A DNA stretch of 6,316 bases from the NCBI GenBank assembly GCA_009391605.1, contig VFGQ01000065.1:1-6316 (forward strand), in the 5' to 3' direction. The notes beneath the pieces were generated by a model. It ran no database searches, was not told the origin of the DNA, and saw only the letters and a list, made by a program, of their open reading frames with translations. Below, one piece after another: positions 1 to 4,628 of this stretch; within the stretch, counting starts at the first letter, position 1; the number at the start of each line of letters is the position of its first letter. The translations under genes and the position numbers were made by a program. This stretch comes from SAR202 cluster bacterium (GTDB taxonomy: Bacteria; Chloroflexota; Dehalococcoidia; SAR202; GCA-002694895).

Positions 1-48
1 ACTATCTATTCTTGATTCTACTTCTTTCTTTATATCTTCTATATTCAT
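1..48 (-). CDS. N-terminus of an unidentified protein, cut by the window edge
   Basis: An ATG at 48-46 opens a frame of 16 codons that is still open at the window edge, reading MNIEDIKKEVESRIDS. A good ribosome binding site, AGAGGA at 61-56, lies 7 bases before the ATG, which is the main reason to call a gene start here. The residues predict a charged amphipathic helix. Such a beginning is common in M20-type amidohydrolases/peptidases (a helix of the type 'I..EV..RID' before the first catalytic domain), but 16 residues cannot establish a family, so that is only a guess. The gene lies on the same strand as the GGT-like gene and 184 bp downstream of it, so it could be the next gene of the same transcript or have its own promoter in the gap. 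Confidence 0.6.
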   Translation of the reverse strand, partial: MNIEDIKKEVESRIDS

Positions 49-232
49 TAAAATATCCTCTGTTTTGTAATTATCATTAATCCAAGTTGTAATATAAGAA
101 TATATTAATTTCATCACAAGTATTTAATGGCTATATTTATGTAATAAAATTAGCAAATAATATTTAAAAAGTACTATTTAAATAGAATAATGAAATTCTT
201 AATAATAAAACTCAATATCATCGTTGTTTAAT
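49..232. other. AT-rich intergenic spacer between two minus-strand genes
   Basis: No credible ORF is present on either strand; the longest ATG-started stretch I see (127-144) has five codons. The spacer holds the ribosome binding site of the leftmost gene (61-56) and AT-only palindromes such as CTATTTAAATAG at 174-185. I see no GC-rich hairpin followed by a T-run, so there is no recognisable intrinsic terminator for the GGT-like gene. A promoter for the leftmost gene may lie here, but in such AT-rich sequence no -35/-10 pair stands out. Confidence 0.6.
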
Positions 233-240
233 TTAAACAA
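224..240. repeat. Perfect 17-bp palindrome over the stop codon of the GGT-like gene
   Basis: TTGTTTAATTTAAACAA consists of two 8-base arms, TTGTTTAA and TTAAACAA, around a single central base. It covers the TAA stop of the GGT-like gene (235-233) and its last codons. As RNA it would give a weak, mostly A-U stem with no T-tract after it, so it does not look like an intrinsic terminator. Symmetry of this size could suit a dimeric DNA-binding protein. In AT-rich DNA it may also be chance. Confidence 0.5.
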
Positions 241-1840
241 TTAAAACCATTCCATCCCTGCCTGGATCAGCACCACCATCCCAAATTCCATCTTTAACTC
301 TTATTCCATGAACGCCTGCAAATCCATAACTAAATGGGTTTCGAATTACTTCATAACCATTTGCCTCTAATTCTTTAGTTATAAATCTTGGTATACGATT
401 TGTAACATCAATAGCGTTACTATTTGCTGTAAATCTAGGAGCAGATACTGCTTCTTGCATATTCATATCAAATTCTATTACATTAAGAAGAGTTTGCAAT
501 ATTCCCATTGTTATAAATGTCCCTCCAGGGGCTCCAACAATGATATAAGGATTATCATCTTTAAACACAATAGTTGGACTCATACCAGTAAATCTTCTTT
601 TCCCAGGTTTAATAGAAGCTGGCATTCCTGGTCTCGGATCAAATGAACTCATACAGCCGTTATACATAAAACCAAGTTCTTTTGTTATTATCCCTGATGG
701 CATTCCAAGAGAATGTGTCATAGATGCAATATTACCACTGTCGTCCATAACAGCCATGTGGGTAGTATCCTCGGATTCTTTTATTTCTGCATATCTGACA
801 ATATTAGCTTTTTTACCCTGTTTTATGAGTTCAGATATTTTAAAAGCGTAATTAGAATCAGTGATTTGCTCAATAGGAACATCCGTGAATAATGGATCTC
901 CTACTTTAGAATCTTTATCAATAGTCGCATATTTCATTGCTTCTGCAACAGTAGCTATATATTCAGGGCTATTATGTCCCATTGATTTCAAATCAAAATG
1001 CTCTAAAATATTTAACATTTGTATTACCATAATTCCTCCACCAGGAGGTTGGTTTGTAGAAATTTTTAAATCTTTATAATTTCCCCATAAAGGTTCATTT
1101 CGGATTGTTTTATAGTCTTTTAAATCAGTACCAGAAAGAAATCCTCCATTAGATTTCATATCATCATTTATCTTTTTAGCAATTTCGCCAGAATATAAAA
1201 CATCTGCCCCACCCTGTTTTATGAGTTCTAGCGTTTGTTTCATATCAATATTTTTTATTCTAGTACCTACCGGATAAGGATTTCCTTCTTCATCTAAAAA
1301 TATTTTTCTAGACATTTCGTTCTTTCTTAATTTTTCATTCATAGATATTTTTCCATGACTGCCTGAACGAACCCAAAATTCATCTATAGCAGGACTGATT
1401 GTAAATCCCTCTTCGGCAAAATCAATAGCTGGTTGTATAATATCTGCCCAAGTCATTGTGCCGAATTCTTGAATAGCTTCATAAAAACCTTTTAATGTTC
1501 CTGGGGTCATAATTGATTCATAACCAACTTCATTTGCTCTGTTTTTTAATATAAAACCAAAACCATCTCGGGCCTCATAGGCAATCTGGTCTTCCCACAT
1601 GTCTTCTTTAACTGAAGAGGGAGCAGTAGTATGAAAGTCAATAAATCCATGAAAGTTTTTTTCAGGCATATATAATTGAAGTGATCCAAAACCAGCAATA
1701 CCGCACATCATAGGATCCACAACAGTTTGAACTAATGCGCTAGAAATAGCGGCATCAACTGCATTACCTCCATCCCGTAAAATTAAAGATCCCACTTCTA
1801 CAGCTTCAGGTTGGGGTGCAGTTACAATTCCATGAGTCAA
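233..1840 (-). CDS. Gamma-glutamyltransferase-family Ntn-hydrolase with altered substrate pocket
   Basis: This 535-residue protein belongs to the GGT superfamily, whose proenzymes cleave themselves before a Thr that becomes the N-terminal nucleophile. Visible family motifs are LRDGGNAVDAA at 21-31, PPGGG near 265-269 followed by a Q-x-LNILE stretch, DTTHMAV at 358-364, GMSPTIVF at 419-426 and GAPGG at 436-440. The predicted cleavage is D358/T359, giving subunits of about 358 and 177 residues. Residues that hold the gamma-glutamyl group in E. coli GGT are changed: Arg114 becomes His70, Asn411 becomes Gly379, Asp433 becomes Ser398 or Ser399, and Ser462-Ser463 becomes Thr418-Gly419. The lid-loop region is also short. 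A true glutathione hydrolase is therefore doubtful; an amidase or acylase relative, such as HpxW-like oxamate amidohydrolase, is possible. I see no signal peptide, so a cytoplasmic location is likely. The start is TTG at 1840-1838, supported by AGAGAGG 5 bases upstream; no in-frame ATG, GTG or other TTG lies between it and the upstream TGA. The family is sure, the substrate is not. Confidence 0.93.
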   Translation of the reverse strand: MTHGIVTAPQPEAVEVGSLILRDGGNAVDAAISSALVQTVVDPMMCGIAGFGSLQLYMPEKNFHGFIDFHTTAPSSVKEDMWEDQIAYEARDGFGFILKNRANEVGYESIMTPGTLKGFYEAIQEFGTMTWADIIQPAIDFAEEGFTISPAIDEFWVRSGSHGKISMNEKLRKNEMSRKIFLDEEGNPYPVGTRIKNIDMKQTLELIKQGGADVLYSGEIAKKINDDMKSNGGFLSGTDLKDYKTIRNEPLWGNYKDLKISTNQPPGGGIMVIQMLNILEHFDLKSMGHNSPEYIATVAEAMKYATIDKDSKVGDPLFTDVPIEQITDSNYAFKISELIKQGKKANIVRYAEIKESEDTTHMAVMDDSGNIASMTHSLGMPSGIITKELGFMYNGCMSSFDPRPGMPASIKPGKRRFTGMSPTIVFKDDNPYIIVGAPGGTFITMGILQTLLNVIEFDMNMQEAVSAPRFTANSNAIDVTNRIPRFITKELEANGYEVIRNPFSYGFAGVHGIRVKDGIWDGGADPGRDGMVLIV

Positions 1841-1920
1841 AAATTCCTCTCTATAAACAGTATACTCTTTAAGATATTTTCAGTAGTATAATTATAATTT
1901 TTAATGATTAATTATAATAT
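1841..1920. promoter_or_regulatory. Divergent promoter region, GGT-like gene / glycerate kinase
   Basis: These 80 bp separate two divergent genes and must hold promoters for both unless transcription enters from outside. TATAAT occurs on the plus strand at 1887-1892, 1893-1898 and 1913-1918. Two of these sit in the self-complementary octamer ATTATAAT (1891-1898 and 1911-1918), so each also reads as TATAAT on the minus strand. No TTGACA-like -35 box is found at normal spacing for either direction. With the 1893-1898 box the kinase mRNA would have a leader of only about 16 bases without a Shine-Dalgarno site. These are pattern matches in very AT-rich DNA. Confidence 0.4.
1846..1852 (-). promoter_or_regulatory. 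Ribosome binding site that fixes a TTG start
   Basis: On the minus strand AGAGAGG is followed by AATTT and then TTG, a normal spacing for a Shine-Dalgarno site. It decides the start of the GGT-like gene, because the only nearby ATG (at 1833-1831) is out of frame and the first GGT-family residues (GIVTAPQPEA) follow directly after. Confidence 0.75.
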
Positions 1921-3048
1921 ATGAATATATTAATATCTCCTCAAGCGTTCAAGGGCAGTATTTCTGCAATTGAAGTAGCTAATAATATTGAGAAAGGAAT
2001 AATCAAAGCTAATCCAAATCACAATATTATCAAATTACCTGTGGCTGATGGTGGTGATGATACCCTTGATACTTTAGTTGAAGTTACAAATGGGAAAATA
2101 TTTGAAACAACTGCAACAGGACCAGATGGTAAAAATATCAAAACAAAATGGGGAGCTCTTGGAGATAATAAAACTGCAGTAATAGAAATGGCTCAAATAT
2201 CTGGATTAGCTTTAATGAATAGAAACAAGTTAGAACCTCTAACTTATACCACTTACGGTATGGGTGAAATTATTAAAGAATGTTTAGATTATGGTTTCAA
2301 TAATTTCATCATTGGAATTGGAGGATCAGCTACAAATGATGGTGGGCTAGGAATGGCAGAAGCATTAGGTGCAATATTAAAAGATAAAAATAACAAACAA
2401 ATAAAAAGAGGAATTAAAGGTTTAAGTAGTTTAAACACAATAGATTTAAAAGATATAGATAAAAGAATTTACAATTCCTCTTTTCAGATTGCTTGCGATG
2501 TTAATAATCCACTTTATGGACCTAATGGAGCAACATATATATTTGGGCCGCAAAAAGGATTTAAATCAGAAGAAATAGAATTAATCGATTCTTACATGAA
2601 AAACTACGGAAATTTAATAGATTCAATTAGTAAAAAAGAAATATCAAACCATCCAGGTAGTGGTGCTGCTGGAGGAATTGGAGCAGCTGCAATGTATTTC
2701 CTGAATGCAAAACTCAAATCAGGATCTGAAATAATTTTAGATTATCTTAACTTTGCAAAGCATTGTCAAAATATTGACATTGTAATAATAGGTGAAGGTC
2801 AGATGGATTTTCAGACAATAAATAATAAAGCACCTATTGCTGTAGCTAGAATAGCAAAAGAACACAAAATTCCAGTATTTGCTATTTGCGGAATTCTTGG
2901 AAAAGATTATCAAAAAGTATATAAGGAAGGAATTAAGAAAATATACCCCTTATGTAATGATGAGAAAGATATTGAATATGCAATAAATAATGCGGATAAA
3001 TTAATTCAAGACAAAGCTTATAATATTATTAAAGATAACTTTATCTGA
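1921..3048 (+). CDS. Glycerate kinase, type 1 (GlxK/GarK/GckA family)
   Basis: The protein phosphorylates D-glycerate with ATP, in the E. coli family members to 2-phosphoglycerate, feeding lower glycolysis; it should be cytoplasmic. It has 375 residues, the usual family length, and matches the family from end to end. Motifs are SPQAFKGS at 6-13 (often APDSFKGS), ADGGDDTLD at 42-50, IGIGGSATNDGG at 131-142, ACDVNNPLYGPNGA at 191-204, FGPQKG at 208-213, PGSGAAGGIGAA at 245-256 and GEGQMDFQT at 291-299. The last motif is usually GEGR-x-D-x-QT, so Gln294 replaces a common Arg; Asp296 is kept. The start fits, because conserved sequence begins at residue 2. No Shine-Dalgarno site precedes the ATG. 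The gene diverges from the GGT-like gene and converges with the hydroxyacid oxidase, so it is probably transcribed alone. A glycerate source nearby could be glyoxylate or serine breakdown, but no such gene is in view. Confidence 0.95.
   Translation: MNILISPQAFKGSISAIEVANNIEKGIIKANPNHNIIKLPVADGGDDTLDTLVEVTNGKIFETTATGPDGKNIKTKWGALGDNKTAVIEMAQISGLALMNRNKLEPLTYTTYGMGEIIKECLDYGFNNFIIGIGGSATNDGGLGMAEALGAILKDKNNKQIKRGIKGLSSLNTIDLKDIDKRIYNSSFQIACDVNNPLYGPNGATYIFGPQKGFKSEEIELIDSYMKNYGNLIDSISKKEISNHPGSGAAGGIGAAAMYFLNAKLKSGSEIILDYLNFAKHCQNIDIVIIGEGQMDFQTINNKAPIAVARIAKEHKIPVFAICGILGKDYQKVYKEGIKKIYPLCNDEKDIEYAINNADKLIQDKAYNIIKDNFI
3041..3048. other. Convergent stop-codon overlap of glycerate kinase and hydroxyacid oxidase
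   Basis: The sequence TTATCTGA holds both ends: TGA at 3046-3048 stops the kinase on the plus strand, and TTA at 3041-3043 is the TAA stop of the oxidase on the minus strand. There is no intergenic space and so no room for a conventional terminator between the genes. Both transcripts must run into each other's coding sequence. Confidence 0.95.
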
Positions 3049-4243
3049 AACGAATATTATTCCTTGATAAATCTGATACTTTGGTACAACCCATTAATTT
3101 CATATCTCTGATCATTTCCGAGTGCAAATTACCTAAAGCTTTTTCTACACCTTTTTGCCCTCCAGCTGCTAATGCATATAAATACATTTTACCTCCACTA
3201 CATGCTTTGGCACCCAAACTTAAAGCTTTAAGAACATGAGTGCCCCTTGTTATACCACCTTCGCAGATTACATCAATTTTATCCCCTACTGCATCAACTA
3301 TCTCGGACAATTGATCAAACGGGGCTCTGCTACCGTCTAGCTGTCTACCGCCATGGTTAGAAATTATTATCCCTGTAGCTCCAATATCAACAGCTCTTTT
3401 AGCATCTTCTACACTCATTATTCCTTTCAAGCAAAATTCTTTCCCCCATTTTTTCCGTAATTCTTCAGCATCATTCCAATTCATCGATTGATCTAGCATG
3501 CTTGTAAAATATTCACCTAAATTAACAATGAAATTGGCTTCATTAATATGATCTTTTAATATTGGCAAATCAAATTTCTTATGTGTGAAATAATTTATTG
3601 CCCATGCAGGATGAAAAGCAAAACTCATCAAACTACTTAAAGATAATCTTAAAGGCATAGTAAATCCCGTCCTAAGATCTCTTTCTCTATTGCCAGTAAC
3701 AATTGTATCTACAGTTAAAGCCAAAACATCAAAATTCGCTTCATGACACTGTTCTAATATACTCTCAGTGAGGCCTCTATCTTTATGATAATAAAGTTGA
3801 AACATCTTAGGAGTATTAATAGTGCTTCCAATTTCATCCAATCCAACTGTCCCCAAAGATGAAATCCCAAACATAGTACCAAATTTCTCCGCAGCTTTTG
3901 AAACTGCTCTTTCTCCTTCGTGATGGAATAAACGCTGAGCTGCTGTGGGAGAACAAAATAAAGGCATATCAATCTTCTGTCCCATCACTGTTGTAGAAAG
4001 ATCTATATTCTCAACTCCGGCCAATACATTAGGAACTAAATCACATTGTTCATAAGCTTCAGTATTTCTTCTTAAAGTAATTTCATCATCAGCCCCTCCA
4101 TCAATATAATGAAAAATTGGTGCAGGTAACTTTGATTTGGCTAATTTTTTAAAATCTTCTGTATTGTGACAATTATTAATCTTATTAAATATATTTTTAA
4201 GAGATAATATTTCTAATACAGATAAAAGTAGTGATCTAAACAT
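3041..4243 (-). CDS. FMN-dependent alpha-hydroxyacid oxidase/dehydrogenase (LldD/glycolate oxidase family)
   Basis: The enzyme should oxidise a 2-hydroxy acid (lactate, glycolate, mandelate or similar) to the 2-oxo acid using FMN. It has 400 residues forming one TIM-barrel domain, with conserved sequence starting near residue 28. Counterparts of the spinach glycolate oxidase active site are all visible: Tyr46 in FHYIDGGADDE, Tyr151 in FQLYYHKDR, Asp179 in LTVDT, Arg186 in GNRERDLRTGF, Lys273 in LKGIM, and His297 with Arg300 in the signature SNHGGRQ (295-301). Two FMN-site residues differ conservatively: the usual DGG is EGG (Glu328) and the usual phosphate-binding GR is GK (Lys352). The first 25 or so residues are a poorly conserved hydrophobic/basic extension. 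No other start codon lies between this ATG and the conserved region, so the ATG is chosen despite the missing Shine-Dalgarno site. A small membrane protein gene lies 15 bp upstream on the same strand. Substrate and electron acceptor (oxygen, quinone or cytochrome) cannot be read from the sequence. Confidence 0.94.
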   Translation of the reverse strand: MFRSLLLSVLEILSLKNIFNKINNCHNTEDFKKLAKSKLPAPIFHYIDGGADDEITLRRNTEAYEQCDLVPNVLAGVENIDLSTTVMGQKIDMPLFCSPTAAQRLFHHEGERAVSKAAEKFGTMFGISSLGTVGLDEIGSTINTPKMFQLYYHKDRGLTESILEQCHEANFDVLALTVDTIVTGNRERDLRTGFTMPLRLSLSSLMSFAFHPAWAINYFTHKKFDLPILKDHINEANFIVNLGEYFTSMLDQSMNWNDAEELRKKWGKEFCLKGIMSVEDAKRAVDIGATGIIISNHGGRQLDGSRAPFDQLSEIVDAVGDKIDVICEGGITRGTHVLKALSLGAKACSGGKMYLYALAAGGQKGVEKALGNLHSEMIRDMKLMGCTKVSDLSRNNIRFR

Positions 4244-4258
4244 ATTATTAATTTATAT

Positions 4259-4531
4259 TTACAATAAGGAATGTACCATAAAACCTATTATCCAACATAA
4301 TAAAAATGTTACAGATGATAAAAATTTCACAGAATTACTTCCAATATTATATTCTCCATAATTATCTGATGTTCTCACATACATCATTAATAAAAAAAGC
4401 ATGATTGTAATTAGTAATATTGAAACAAAATTAACACCTAAAGCTATTCCAATAATAAAACCAATAAAACCTAAAGCAAATACAATTAATTTAGGATTGT
4501 TCTTTGAAATTCTTTCTTTCTTTCTTGTCAT
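4259..4531 (-). CDS. Small three-helix membrane protein of unknown function
   Basis: I do not recognise a family for this 90-residue protein. It has a basic N-terminus (MTRKKERISK) and then three predicted membrane segments at about 15-32, 34-52 and 69-89. The loop between segments two and three (53-68) is polar (RTSDNYGEYNIGSNS), and the second segment is rich in Leu, Ile and Met. By the positive-inside rule the N-terminus should be cytoplasmic. It ends 15 bp before the hydroxyacid oxidase gene on the same strand, so co-transcription is likely; a role as membrane partner of that enzyme is only an idea. A tract of just over four AAGA units follows the start codon almost at once. The start is the ATG at 4531 with only a weak GGA about 8 bases upstream. 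The hydrophobic pattern makes a chance ORF unlikely. Confidence 0.75.
   Translation of the reverse strand: MTRKKERISKNNPKLIVFALGFIGFIIGIALGVNFVSILLITIMLFLLMMYVRTSDNYGEYNIGSNSVKFLSSVTFLLCWIIGFMVHSLL
4510..4526 (-). repeat. Tetranucleotide (AAGA) tract at the 5' end of the small membrane gene
   Basis: The coding strand reads ATGAC and then AAGAAAGAAAGAAAGAA, a little over four perfect AAGA units, encoding Lys/Arg/Glu-rich residues 2-8. Because the unit is four bases, gain or loss of one would shift the frame immediately after the start. The number of units is low for known phase-variable loci. Confidence 0.7.
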
Positions 4532-4628
4532 ATTTATATTCCAATTATCATTTTATTATAAAAATATTCAATTATAATATTATTACAATAACAATTTATA
4601 AGTATATAAAAATAAACAATTATTAAAT
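4532..4628. promoter_or_regulatory. Divergent promoter region, membrane protein / cysteine desulfurase
   Basis: This 97-bp, almost purely A/T spacer separates divergent genes. ATTATAAT at 4571-4578 is self-complementary and supplies a TATAAT -10 candidate on both strands, giving a leader of about 44 bases for the cysteine desulfurase. A second minus-strand TATAAT is at 4560-4555, about 17 bases from a predicted start site to the ATG of the membrane gene. No convincing -35 hexamer and no operator-like GC-containing inverted repeat is visible. No Shine-Dalgarno site precedes the cysteine desulfurase ATG. Confidence 0.4.

Noticed and set aside
174..185. CTATTTAAATAG palindrome in the left spacer as an operator or terminator
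   Set aside because: It is an AT-only symmetry apart from its ends, of the kind expected by chance in such DNA, with no T-run or partner site.
1035..1048. Inverted repeat CCTCCACCAGGAGG, also resembling a strong Shine-Dalgarno sequence on the plus strand
   Set aside because: It is the coding sequence of the conserved PPGGG motif of the GGT-like protein on the other strand, and no convincing plus-strand gene follows it.
455..1079. Plus-strand ORFs of 63 and 72 codons (455-646 and 861-1079) inside the GGT-like gene
   Set aside because: They lie antisense to a gene with clear family motifs across the same stretch and show no start signals or recognisable protein character.
3000..3100. Intrinsic terminator at the convergent junction
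   Set aside because: No stem with GC pairs followed by a T-run is present on either strand around the two stop codons.
3754..3972. Second minus-strand ORF of 72 codons within the hydroxyacid oxidase gene
   Set aside because: It is another reading frame of well-conserved oxidase sequence, with no ribosome binding site and a composition of frame-shifted coding DNA.
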